Below, in pieces: positions 1-7,504 of a stretch of 64,000 bases of DNA. A program made the position numbers and the translations under genes. Under the pieces are notes generated by a model. The model did not search any database. It was given only the letters and a program-made list of their open reading frames with translations, and had not been told where the DNA came from. Source of the DNA: a virus. The stretch spans positions 28,421-92,420 of IMG/VR virus record IMGVR_UViG_3300023082_000010; one strand, 5' to 3'. Each line of letters opens with the position of its first letter. Position 1 is the first letter of the stretch.

Positions 1-336
1 GCTTGTTTGGAATACATAAAGAAAGAAGATATCACAAGGCACATCTTGCATAAGAATCTACCTAAAGATTTAGACTGGATTTATTGTGGAACTAAAGCAA
101 CTAACATCTGGGCACATAAAACTATAGCTGTACATGCTTACAATAGGTATGTAAATACAGCTATTAAAGCATATTTACAAGATTATGGTACACCACCAAA
201 TGATGATAAATTTGCGTTGTCTGAGATGGTACAGTGGATATATAGAACACAAATCAGGAATGATAAACCAATATCTTTGTGTATTATGAGTGCTAGAATG
301 AAGAAGCTTTTATGTAATTGGTTAGATAGTAAATAG
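1..336 (+). CDS. C-terminal part of a helicase-like ATPase (5' end off window)
   Basis: The reading frame is open from base 1 and ends at a TAG at 334-336, so this is the tail of a longer gene; a TTG at position 7 is probably not its start. The last ~70 residues align with the end of the 435-aa P-loop protein at 52974-54281: both carry an IY..R motif after a QWIYR core (QWIYRTQIRNDKPI here, QWIYRSRVRKDEPI there) followed by a S-R-M-(K/R)-x-L-L-x-W tail. Q-x-x-x-R-x-x-x-R resembles helicase motif VI. It is the last gene of a rightward operon, facing the leftward late genes. The catalytic N-terminus cannot be seen. Confidence 0.8.
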   Translation, partial: ACLEYIKKEDITRHILHKNLPKDLDWIYCGTKATNIWAHKTIAVHAYNRYVNTAIKAYLQDYGTPPNDDKFALSEMVQWIYRTQIRNDKPISLCIMSARMKKLLCNWLDSK

Positions 337-363
337 TTAGTGTTTTAGATTTTCAAACAGTGG

Positions 364-398
364 ACCTCTGTAAGCTACGTATTCCGTGGCCTGTAGGT
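364..398 (+). repeat. hairpin of a recurrent family (copy 1)
   Basis: Bases 374-379 (GCTACG) pair with 385-390 (CGTGGC) over a TATTC loop, and ACCT 364-367 pairs with AGGT 395-398. A similar element follows the paralogous gene (54313-54347), and 13 identical bases (CCGTGGCCTGTAG) recur inverted at 39254-39266. Function unknown; a 3'-end or processing element is possible. Confidence 0.5.
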
Positions 399-440
399 TT
401 ATATCCTATAATGCTAGAAAGCTTAATTTTAGACACAGAA

Positions 441-465
441 AAGCCCCGACCGTAAGGAAGGGGCT
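441..465 (-). terminator. rho-independent terminator of the leftward late operon
   Basis: Read leftward, AGCCCC (465-460) and GGGGCT (447-442) form the stem over a 12-nt loop, followed by TTTTCTGTG. It lies 27 nt past the last leftward gene (492). Confidence 0.8.
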
Positions 466-491
466 AAAGGTCTTGTATCTGTATATTATTC

Positions 492-1046
492 TTATTGTCT
501 TGCTGTAGTGATAGCACCAAAACTATTGTTATTAATATTAGTGTTTATTACTTTTGTTCCATTCTTTTTATCTTGTTGCAACCCTTCAACTCTTTGTTCT
601 AAAACACTAACTCTTGCACTTAATCTGTTGTCAACAATGTCTAACTTCTCATCAAGTTTGTTGGCCTTACTTTCAAAGTAGGATAAATTCTTGTCGATAA
701 CAGAATCATTATGAGGAAGAGCACTTGCTACTATTTGTGCTGGTGTATTAGCATTAACAATAGGTGCAGGATCTTTCTGATATAGCTCATATAATTTGTC
801 AAGTCTTTGAGCATACAACTGAGCACGGGCCTCTCTCAGTTGCTGATACCTATTAAGATTGTCTTCTACTATTTTAATCTTACCTTCGTAGTTCTTTTTC
901 TCAACATCAAATCTATCTTGCACTTGTCTTTGAAAGTCTTCTAGAGCCGTGTTAGCAGATTGTTTAGTTGTGATTGTAATTATTAAAACTAAAGCTAGGA
1001 CTATAATTATTGCATGTGAGAGTCCCTTCAACACTTTCAAAAACAT
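492..1046 (-). CDS. membrane-anchored coiled-coil protein, unknown function
   Basis: 184 aa. One hydrophobic N-terminal segment (about residues 9-27) is followed by a long charged, heptad-like region. The C-terminus is Asn-rich (NTNINNNS). It is the last gene of the leftward lysis cluster. The layout (single N-terminal anchor, long periplasm-length helix) resembles spanins or membrane scaffolds, but no family is recognised. Confidence 0.65.
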   Translation of the reverse strand: MFLKVLKGLSHAIIIVLALVLIITITTKQSANTALEDFQRQVQDRFDVEKKNYEGKIKIVEDNLNRYQQLREARAQLYAQRLDKLYELYQKDPAPIVNANTPAQIVASALPHNDSVIDKNLSYFESKANKLDEKLDIVDNRLSARVSVLEQRVEGLQQDKKNGTKVINTNINNNSFGAITTARQ

Positions 1047-1082
1047 ATCAATCTCCTACTGCTTATTTTATTTTTAAGGAGA

Positions 1083-1364
1083 CTATTTCTTTTCGTTCTG
1101 AGCCTGCACCAATTTCAGGAGCAAATCGAGTCTTGAACTAAGATCGCTAAACCTAACCTCAATCGACCTTGAAATTCTTTCCTCTAATTGGGTTGCAGAC
1201 TGCTGAGTCATCGCAGTAGCCTGCATCGTATATAAACGTTCTTCTAGGCGATTAATACCATTATAGAAGTATCCTGCCAAAAGAAACAGAAGTGCAATCA
1301 AAGCACTTTTAATACTCTCGTAAGATTTTTCTCTTTGTGCTGCATTAGGATCTGATGTAGGCAT
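1083..1364 (-). CDS. small membrane protein with coiled-coil tail
   Basis: 93 aa with one membrane segment near residues 19-36 (ALIALLFLLAGYFYNGI) and an amphipathic, Arg/Glu-rich C-terminal helix. It shares one base with the end of the preceding lipoprotein gene, so translation is probably coupled. Its place in the lysis cluster suggests an accessory lysis or holin-related role; this is only inference. Confidence 0.65.
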   Translation of the reverse strand: MPTSDPNAAQREKSYESIKSALIALLFLLAGYFYNGINRLEERLYTMQATAMTQQSATQLEERISRSIEVRFSDLSSRLDLLLKLVQAQNEKK

Positions 1365-1630
1365 TATTTATCCCCAAACCTTTCTGAGTTGATACGCTTC
1401 CATGTTTGGAGCATTTTTAGTTTCTTCTGACAAGCAGCTAAATTTGTAGTCTGTTGAATCCAAGCTGATGTTAGTGTAAGCTTGTCTTTGGAGTCTTTAC
1501 CAGAAATTTCAGGAGGGGGACTAATGACACAATCTGATATTGCCTCATCAGAAGGTAAAATAACTATTGGTTTTTGATAACCACAAGAAGAGATAGACAT
1601 ACAAACAAGGCAGAGGAGTATATATCTCAT
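1364..1630 (-). CDS. outer-membrane spanin lipoprotein (Rz1/LysC-like), second set
   Basis: 88 aa with a lipoprotein signal ending in a lipobox (S-I-S-S-C, Cys about residue 16). The mature part has the P2 LysC/Rz1-like layout: a D-C-x(n)-P-P-P stretch, a second Cys and a C-terminal L-x-x-W helix. It overlaps the inner-membrane partner gene at 1627-2124 by 4 nt. Together they would bridge the periplasm and fuse inner and outer membranes. It duplicates the function of 2127-2411. Confidence 0.7.
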   Translation of the reverse strand: MRYILLCLVCMSISSCGYQKPIVILPSDEAISDCVISPPPEISGKDSKDKLTLTSAWIQQTTNLAACQKKLKMLQTWKRINSERFGDK

Positions 1631-2124
1631 TTCTTCACCTTCGGACAGATTTTATCTTCAGGAAAACTTGTGCAAAAACTTGTCTTCATCATAGCCTTAA
1701 GTTCAGCATCAACTGGAACTAATTTTTCAATAGTTTGTGTCTGAGTTTTAGTTATTACTTTTGTCTCAACAACAGGAGTGTTGATTAGAGTGTTTTGTAC
1801 TTTCTCAATCTTATCATTCAAGCGATTACTAATCTTTTCAACTGTAACAGACACGGGAGGTTGTGCAACAGGCAGGTTAGATGAGGGTACTTTATTCAAC
1901 TCTGCTTGAGATTGAAGAATGGAGATTGCACGATCTTTCTCAATACCCGTCATCATAAGCTGTGTGTTAGCTTGCCTCAGGTCCTTATTCTTTTCTGTTT
2001 CCGTGTAAAGCATAACTCCCAGTACGGATACAACCACAATGGTTAGAACACCAAAATAGATGTGTAAGTCATTCTCTATAAACCATGCTTCTGATTTAGC
2101 CAAGAAAGGTTTTATACGGTGCAT
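1627..2124 (-). CDS. inner-membrane spanin (Rz-like), second set
   Basis: 165 aa. One membrane span (about residues 20-42, IYFGVLTIVVVSVLGVML) is followed by a periplasmic coiled-coil with a Pro-rich hinge (VAQPPVS). The C-terminus has two cysteines (SFC...KICP) that match in pattern the C-terminus of the other inner spanin (SYC...GLCIDP). It pairs with the lipoprotein gene at 1364-1630. Confidence 0.65.
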   Translation of the reverse strand: MHRIKPFLAKSEAWFIENDLHIYFGVLTIVVVSVLGVMLYTETEKNKDLRQANTQLMMTGIEKDRAISILQSQAELNKVPSSNLPVAQPPVSVTVEKISNRLNDKIEKVQNTLINTPVVETKVITKTQTQTIEKLVPVDAELKAMMKTSFCTSFPEDKICPKVKK

Positions 2125-2126
2125 GG

Positions 2127-2411
2127 TTATTCCTTCTTTGGTTTGTAAATTCTTTGCTGATCAGCGTCCCATTCAGCTAATTTCTTTAGCCTAATACTAA
2201 ACTCACCAATACACCCTGTATTACTCACATACCCTTGTGCCAAACTAGACAGTGTGTCACCAGCCTCCACAGGCTTACACGGATCACTTAAGAGGTTGAT
2301 TGGGATCGATACATAGACCGGGGATTGATTGACAATAGCTTTCTGAGAGCACGCTACGCAACTCATCACTAAGATAAATATCATCAGAGCTTGCATTATT
2401 TGTTTTAACAT
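2127..2411 (-). CDS. outer-membrane spanin lipoprotein (Rz1/LysC-like), first set
   Basis: 94 aa with a signal peptide and lipobox (S-C-V-A-C, Cys about 21). The mature region has the LysC-like pattern: L-L-S-D-P-C, T-L-x-x-L-A-x-x-Y-V, a second Cys and a L-x-x-W helix. Its first 128 nt lie inside the 3' end of the Rz-like gene in another frame, the classic Rz/Rz1 overlap. Confidence 0.8.
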   Translation of the reverse strand: MLKQIMQALMIFILVMSCVACSQKAIVNQSPVYVSIPINLLSDPCKPVEAGDTLSSLAQGYVSNTGCIGEFSIRLKKLAEWDADQQRIYKPKKE

Positions 2412-2727
2412 CTGATGCCTCTTTGTCTTTAGTCAGTCGTGCGAGAGTGTTAATCTTCTTATTCAGTACACTTACTTTGCCTTGCAATACTTCACGCTCT
2501 TTTGAGTCTTCTAAACTCTTAAGAGTGGTTGAAGCTAAGGTAGCACTCAGGTTCTCTTTATCCTTGTTTGCGCTGATTAATTGTGCAGATAAAGCGTCAT
2601 TCTGAGCGGATAAAGCGCCTGTCTCAGCAATAGAATTCTTTAGAAGATATCCTGAAGCAAAAAGAGCAATAACAAGTGCTACAATGAGGTAGTAGGTCCA
2701 AGAGATGCCTGATAGGAAAGACATCAT
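2284..2727 (-). CDS. inner-membrane spanin (Rz-like), first set
   Basis: 147 aa. An N-terminal membrane segment (about residues 9-28) is followed by coiled-coil heptads (ALSAQNDALSAQL) and a Cys-containing C-terminus. It sits directly downstream of the holin candidate (4-nt overlap) and overlaps the lipoprotein gene. Spanins act in the last lysis step, disrupting the outer membrane once peptidoglycan is cut. Confidence 0.8.
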   Translation of the reverse strand: MMSFLSGISWTYYLIVALVIALFASGYLLKNSIAETGALSAQNDALSAQLISANKDKENLSATLASTTLKSLEDSKEREVLQGKVSVLNKKINTLARLTKDKEASDVKTNNASSDDIYLSDELRSVLSESYCQSIPGLCIDPNQPLK

Positions 2728-3041
2728 TCTTTAGGCTCTTCTGTTACTGTATACTGCCAAAGCGACTTTTGTTTTATGAAACGTGCAAAAAGTCCCAATG
2801 CGTTAAAAGAAAACATCAAGATTGCGTAGGTTTGTGTGGTCATCGTAGGTTCAAGCAACCCAAGAAACGGCAACAATTGGTCGATGAACGTAAGTATTAC
2901 AGATGAGAGGTGGAGCCAAAATGACCAAGTAAGAAAGATTTGCCTCCAGTTACTGACGACGGAAACCTTTGAAACTTTTTCCTTTACAATCTCTGCGCTT
3001 TGGGGTATAGTCAATTCTGAGGTAGGAGTTTCTTCTGCCAT
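2724..3041 (-). CDS. putative holin (two membrane spans)
   Basis: 105 aa with two hydrophobic stretches (about residues 33-60 and 72-90), a short loop and a charged C-terminus, the topology of class II/III holins. It is the first gene of the cluster that continues with the spanins, and the endolysin lies just upstream beyond an inserted endonuclease gene. No residue-level family signature was recognised; the call rests on topology and context. Confidence 0.6.
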   Translation of the reverse strand: MAEETPTSELTIPQSAEIVKEKVSKVSVVSNWRQIFLTWSFWLHLSSVILTFIDQLLPFLGLLEPTMTTQTYAILMFSFNALGLFARFIKQKSLWQYTVTEEPKE

Positions 3042-3072
3042 AATTTAATATTCTTGATAAAGGTGATATATA

Positions 3073-3609
3073 ATGAAGTTAGTTTATGGTGTGGGTATAA
3101 ATGATGCTGATTACACCCTCAGTAAATATGAAAAATTTGTCAGCGCGGAGGGCTTATTGAAGGTTCGTCAGGTATGGGTTTGTCCTTTTTATTCGAGATG
3201 GCAATCCATGATTACTCGCTGTTACAGTAAGAATTTTCTTATAGAGAATCCATCCTACAAAGATTGTACCGTCTGTGAGGAATGGTTAACTTTTAGTAAA
3301 TTTAAATCTTGGATGGAGACGCAGAATTGGAGTGGTAAGACCCTTGATAAAGATATATTGTGTAAAGGCAATAAAATTTACTCTCCCGAATTTTGTGTTT
3401 TTGTTCATGCCAAAGTAAATCTTTTTATCATTGAACGTGAGAGTAAACGTGGTGAATGGCCTATTGGTGTTCACTTTGAAGAGAGCTACCAAAAGTATAA
3501 ATCCACAATAACTTCTAACAATAAGACTGTAAACTTAGGTAGGTATGATACAGCTGAGCAAGCCCATCAAGCTTGGTTGGACTTTAAGCTTGATGGGCTT
3601 ATATACTAG
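3073..3609 (+). CDS. HNH/AP2-type homing endonuclease, C-terminally frameshifted
   Basis: 178 aa. It is a free-standing plus-strand gene inserted between leftward holin and endolysin genes. It belongs to the same family as the proteins at 27877, 45168 and 58908: W-x-x-M-x-x-R-C-Y-S, C-x-V-C-E-E-W, F-x-x-W, L-D-K-D-I-L, G-N-x-x-Y-S-P-x-x-C-x-F-V, then an AP2-like DNA-binding module (GVHFEES...LGRYDTAEQA). The frame stops at TAG 3607-3609, but the next frame continues to TAA 3680 with a stretch (EDDRVAKALVERYKN) that matches the C-terminus of the relatives. So a 1-2 nt indel has truncated it. The start is an ATG with AAAGGTG 6 nt upstream. Confidence 0.8.
   Translation: MKLVYGVGINDADYTLSKYEKFVSAEGLLKVRQVWVCPFYSRWQSMITRCYSKNFLIENPSYKDCTVCEEWLTFSKFKSWMETQNWSGKTLDKDILCKGNKIYSPEFCVFVHAKVNLFIIERESKRGEWPIGVHFEESYQKYKSTITSNNKTVNLGRYDTAEQAHQAWLDFKLDGLIY
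3560..3600. repeat. perfect 15-bp inverted repeat at the frameshift
   Basis: AAGCCCATCAAGCTT (3560-3574) and AAGCTTGATGGGCTT (3586-3600) are exact reverse complements around an 11-nt loop. The repeat is inside the 3' end of the endonuclease gene and its right arm spans the point where the family reading frame is lost. Confidence 0.9.
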
Positions 3610-3688
3610 CTTCAGAGCAAGAAGACGATAGGGTAGCTAAAGCTCTCGTAGAAAGGTACAAAAATTATTCTCGCACATAAGGCTTTGT

Positions 3689-3722
3689 AAAGCTGTTACA
3701 ACAACATAACAGCTTTATTTTA
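3689..3722. terminator. bidirectional terminator-like hairpin
   Basis: AAAGCTGTTA (3689-3698) pairs perfectly with TAACAGCTTT (3707-3716) over CAACAACA. It is followed on the plus strand by ATTTTAAA, and on the minus strand by ACAAAG. It lies between the converging endonuclease (+) and endolysin (-) genes. Confidence 0.65.
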
Positions 3723-3733
3723 AATCACCAAAA

Positions 3734-4162
3734 TTAAGAGAGAAACAATTCCTTCTCAGCCAACCTGCGTTTAGTCAATCCTGCCAGAACTTTACCACCA
3801 GCTTTATCCCACCTTGGAAACTCAGATGCTGCACCAGTATAATCCAGAGAGTTTAGCTTACGAAGCAAAGTAGAGGATTTGAGATTACCCAGTCCTAAGT
3901 TAAAAGAGAAACTAATCAAAGCAGCATGTTGGTTTTCATTCAAAGGAACTTTAACCAACTCAGCAACACCTTTTTCAAACTTTGCAAGGTCAGATTTTAA
4001 AAGAGTTTCCGCTTGGGATTCAGTAATAACTTGTCCCATATAGACATCAGAGCCAGTGTGTCCATATCCAATAGTCACTACACCAACAGAGTCCTTGTAA
4101 GCTTTTAGCTCAAGTCCCTCAAACTCTTTAATCAGATCAATCCCTTTTTGAGATGTCTTCAT
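3734..4162 (-). CDS. endolysin, T4-type lysozyme (GH24)
   Basis: 142 aa, a complete GH24 muramidase without a signal peptide or SAR domain, so it needs a holin. The catalytic triad has the family spacing E15-x8-D24-x5-T30 (EFEG...YKDSVGVVTIGYGHT). The C-terminal substrate-binding half (NQHAALISFSFNLG, GLTKRRLAEKELF) is intact. It cleaves N-acetylmuramic acid/N-acetylglucosamine bonds in peptidoglycan. The spanins and holin lie just downstream, beyond the inserted plus-strand endonuclease gene. Confidence 0.95.
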   Translation of the reverse strand: MKTSQKGIDLIKEFEGLELKAYKDSVGVVTIGYGHTGSDVYMGQVITESQAETLLKSDLAKFEKGVAELVKVPLNENQHAALISFSFNLGLGNLKSSTLLRKLNSLDYTGAASEFPRWDKAGGKVLAGLTKRRLAEKELFLS

Positions 4163-4177
4163 GTTTTATTTCCTCAA

Positions 4178-4201
4178 AAGACATCTGCCCTTACGGGCAG
4201 A
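4178..4201 (-). terminator. terminator after the Gly-rich fibre gene
   Basis: Leftward, TCTGCCC (4201-4195), GTAA loop, GGGCAGA (4190-4184), then TGTCTTTTG. A short, stable stem with tetraloop and T-rich tail. Confidence 0.7.
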
Positions 4202-4212
4202 ACATCCCCGTA

Positions 4213-5223
4213 TCAATACCACTCAATAATAATCAGACCACCTGATCCATTACCACCTGTGCCACCACGGTTGCTGCCATTCACACGATAGCAACCACCA
4301 CCACCTCCACCGCCTGCACCAAACTGTCCGGCGTTAACACCCGGATCACCATTGGATTTAGTACCACGGCCGCCCGCACCACCACCACCAAACGGGCTAC
4401 TGGCACCATTACCACCAGCACCACCGGAGCCTGCATTATCATCACCAATGGAGCCAGAAGCGTCTGAGCCACCACCACCATTGGGGTAGCCTGTACCACC
4501 TAGAACACCACCACCAGAACCATTGTTTACATTAGGACCTCCAAGCCCACCATTACCACCATCCAGGGTGAGGAAAGTACCAACTTTGGTGTCTCCGCCA
4601 GCTTGCCCGTTTGGGCCTGTGGTAAATGTACCTTGGAAACCTGATCCACCTGCACCGATAACAACTGCTAGAGTGCTGCCGGGAACTACAGTGAAAGGCA
4701 CTTTGATAATAGACTGTCCAGCACCACCACCGCCTGCGTTAGCACCAATGCGCCCTAATGATCCAGAGGCAGCAGAACCACCTCCAGCCCCACCACCACC
4801 ACCACCTGCAACACCGCTGATGTAGATAGTGGTTTTACCAGCAGGAACTACAAAGTAGCCGCTGCTAATAAACCGCATCATACCAGCAGAGGATACACCA
4901 AATGCTGTAGTCCAAGCACCGGTGGTATCTGTTACAGGGTTTACATTAGAGTTGGTTCTTACCGCACGATAGAGAGTACCGTTGCTGCCTTTGGTGTAGC
5001 TAAGGCTTGCCTGATACTCTGTCGCGTTATCCCACACAGGGATGCCATGTTGGTTTACGTGAGCGTTAAATCTGTCTTGTTTATTATCAAGCCAGTTGAA
5101 ATACTCACGAGGTGGGATAATAGCTTCCCAACCATTTGCAACATAAGCTGCATCTGGAGCTGCAATGTCTCCAGTAGCAGCCCAGATATTGTTAATGTCA
5201 TTAGGTTTGTTTATGTTAGGCAC
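4213..5223 (-). CDS. tail-fibre adhesin with glycine-rich C-terminal domain
   Basis: 336 aa. Residues 1-110 are a fibre/adhesin attachment region with a carbohydrate-binding-module-like stretch (VWDNATEYQASLSYTKG...LYRAV). From about residue 135 the protein is dominated by Gly runs (GGGGGGAGGGS and similar), ending in LIIIEWY. Such Gly-rich domains form polyglycine-II bundles in gp38-type receptor adhesins of T-even-like phages; I infer a similar receptor-tip role. It is the gene immediately after the tailspike. The Gly codons make this stretch locally GC-rich. Confidence 0.75.
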   Translation of the reverse strand: MPNINKPNDINNIWAATGDIAAPDAAYVANGWEAIIPPREYFNWLDNKQDRFNAHVNQHGIPVWDNATEYQASLSYTKGSNGTLYRAVRTNSNVNPVTDTTGAWTTAFGVSSAGMMRFISSGYFVVPAGKTTIYISGVAGGGGGGAGGGSAASGSLGRIGANAGGGGAGQSIIKVPFTVVPGSTLAVVIGAGGSGFQGTFTTGPNGQAGGDTKVGTFLTLDGGNGGLGGPNVNNGSGGGVLGGTGYPNGGGGSDASGSIGDDNAGSGGAGGNGASSPFGGGGAGGRGTKSNGDPGVNAGQFGAGGGGGGGCYRVNGSNRGGTGGNGSGGLIIIEWY

Positions 5224-5224
5224 G

Positions 5225-7495
5225 TTACATCCTCTTTATTACATTTCCGGCAGCAGTATCAACCCACAAACTTCCGGCTGGTAAGCCGCTAGAGGATGTT
5301 GGTAGACTAGAAAGATTTAACTGTTCAAAACTAATACGCCCAAAAACTACAGGCTCTCTTGCGTGGTATAGTCTTATACGGCCCACTGCTAGTGTACCTG
5401 TTGCCCCAGACAAATTTATAAGCTGAAATGTTGGAGCTAACGTATTACTACGGAACTTGAAAGGAAATCGAAACCTTGTCCAACCGATCCCCGGCACTGC
5501 TATTCGTTGAAAAGAGTTTGCACCAGAGCTGTGGGCTATTCTGGCAGTTATCAGAGTTAGAGGAGTAGTACCGTTGGCCTTAAGATCAAACTCAATCCAA
5601 CTTACAGCCCCTGCAACAATTGATCCTGTTGGCAGTACACAGTTAACTGCCGAAAAGTTAGGGAATGTTAGAGCATATGCATCACTTTCTCCGGTGGCAT
5701 CTGTTGTAGTTCCCTGAGAAGTTGACCCACCCGCCAAAGGCATTCCAGAAATCCTGCTATTAAATAACTCTACATACCCTGTCTTGTCATTAGCACCAGA
5801 TGTGTGCGGATAGAAAAGAGTACCCCTCCCTGCATTTTCATAAGACGTGTCAACAAAAGTTGCAGTATAGTTTCCATTACTTGGTGATAAAGGAGGTGTA
5901 GCAAGGCCAGCACTAAGATTAATATTATCCGAGAGAAGGTTTAAGGATGCTGTACCTTCGTTGACAGTAGGCGTTGTTCTAAATTCAAGCAAAAATTTAG
6001 GTGTATTGTACTGTAGTTGGTTATCAGATACTACCAATCCTCGAATATAAGGGGTAGTTGTATACACAATTGAAGGGCTTGATAGATCGCTACCACAGAA
6101 AACATTCTCTGAAATTGTAGCTCCATATACATACTCAGCCGTATCCGCCGACAGATCGGGCATTGCTAGGCCATTTGATGCCCCTGATAATTCAGGGGCA
6201 TAAACGACTCTATAGTCAGTTGCTTGAAGATTCTCAAGGCCAAATTTATTACCGCCCGATATCGTACAACCATGCCCCTCATTCGTTGCGCCCGGTACTA
6301 ACCAAATTGAAATTCGGGGTGTTCCATTTCCAGTTTCAAACTGAATGAAGTCATTAGACTCAACAGCAACACATTGTCCTGCGGTGCGCAGCTTTAGGTG
6401 GATTCTATTTGTAAGGAAGGCATTGCCTTTTATCAGCGATACATCTGCCCAGCGGTTTAGCGCGATACCGATAGTGGATACCGAATTTGCGGCACGGAAA
6501 CTATTGAACTGGATTTTCCAGTACGGGCAATCACTCGCGTTTACATCGATTGCGCAGGCCGTATAACCGATGAATACGTTCTTATGGATCAGCTTTTGAT
6601 AGCTTACGTCCACGCCTGCAAACGTGGACCGGAAGGCACCTAGACCGTTAGCGAATTGCAGGCCTTGAATTTCTAAAACTACCTTGGCGGTGGCGGTATC
6701 GATCAGGCGAGAGGTTGCCCCGAGAATTATTACCGTAGCCTCCGCGCCTTCACCCTCGATAAATAGACGCGTTCCTGTAAATGGATGCCCTGTACCCGTG
6801 TAACGATATGTGCCTTTCTTGAACCATAGACATTTGGAGTTAGTGCTACAGTAAGTAAGCGCGGGATCGATTGCGAAAGTATCATCACTAGCCGCATCGT
6901 TACCGTTAGCACCCCACCACTGAGGGAAAACCTTACCATCAAAGCGGCGTTTTATCCTACGCCCTAATCCATCAACAAACGTAACACCCCCGTCATCGGG
7001 AGTAGTAGTATCGCTTGTGTCGATATAGAATTCACCACCAATACCCGGTGTTACAATTTCAAAAGCTGTTGCTGAACCTGTATATGCACGCATCTGCGCA
7101 TAACTAGCAAATTTCTTGGATAAATTTAGTTGTGATGTTAATGGGCCGCTGTCCCAACCAATTAAATTGGCTCCAAGATCTGTACTATCTTGTCTCGCAA
7201 GATCTGCTCTAAGAGCGGCAGCACTGCCCCCACTTGATATTTCACCTTCGATTATATCTACACGACCATCAATATCAGTGGCTTGTGTTTGAAGGGTGCC
7301 AATATCACTCTCAGCAGTTGTGAGCCTTTGATTAAGATTGAATGTACGATTAGCTAATTGCTGTGCTTGAGCATTTGCATGGCCTGCACTTGGAACACCA
7401 CCGTCAATAACTGGAGCGCCACCAAGAACAGGAGTGGACTTCTCTAGTTGAAAAATCCCTTCTTCATAAATAGGACTCTCAGTTAAGTTGGTCAT
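5225..7495 (-). CDS. tailspike/tail fibre with pectate-lyase-like beta-helix
   Basis: 756 aa. The N-terminal 90 residues look like a baseplate-attachment region ending in a coiled-coil (NRTFNLNQRLTTAESDIGTLQTQ). Residues ~190-530 have the right-handed beta-helix signature (FPQWWGANGND...DDTFAIDPAL, repeated short strands, Asn/Gly turns). Residues ~540-730 look like a carbohydrate-binding beta-sandwich. It probably binds or cuts a surface polysaccharide. The middle third (about 6300-7000) is visibly GC-richer than the flanks, consistent with domain swapping. Confidence 0.8.
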   Translation of the reverse strand: MTNLTESPIYEEGIFQLEKSTPVLGGAPVIDGGVPSAGHANAQAQQLANRTFNLNQRLTTAESDIGTLQTQATDIDGRVDIIEGEISSGGSAAALRADLARQDSTDLGANLIGWDSGPLTSQLNLSKKFASYAQMRAYTGSATAFEIVTPGIGGEFYIDTSDTTTPDDGGVTFVDGLGRRIKRRFDGKVFPQWWGANGNDAASDDTFAIDPALTYCSTNSKCLWFKKGTYRYTGTGHPFTGTRLFIEGEGAEATVIILGATSRLIDTATAKVVLEIQGLQFANGLGAFRSTFAGVDVSYQKLIHKNVFIGYTACAIDVNASDCPYWKIQFNSFRAANSVSTIGIALNRWADVSLIKGNAFLTNRIHLKLRTAGQCVAVESNDFIQFETGNGTPRISIWLVPGATNEGHGCTISGGNKFGLENLQATDYRVVYAPELSGASNGLAMPDLSADTAEYVYGATISENVFCGSDLSSPSIVYTTTPYIRGLVVSDNQLQYNTPKFLLEFRTTPTVNEGTASLNLLSDNINLSAGLATPPLSPSNGNYTATFVDTSYENAGRGTLFYPHTSGANDKTGYVELFNSRISGMPLAGGSTSQGTTTDATGESDAYALTFPNFSAVNCVLPTGSIVAGAVSWIEFDLKANGTTPLTLITARIAHSSGANSFQRIAVPGIGWTRFRFPFKFRSNTLAPTFQLINLSGATGTLAVGRIRLYHAREPVVFGRISFEQLNLSSLPTSSSGLPAGSLWVDTAAGNVIKRM

Positions 7496-7504
7496 AAACT
7501 TCCT

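Noticed and set aside
4523-4825. Plus-strand Pro-rich frame of 100 codons
   Set aside because: It is the antisense shadow of the glycine-rich fibre (GGN/CCN codons), with no ribosome site.
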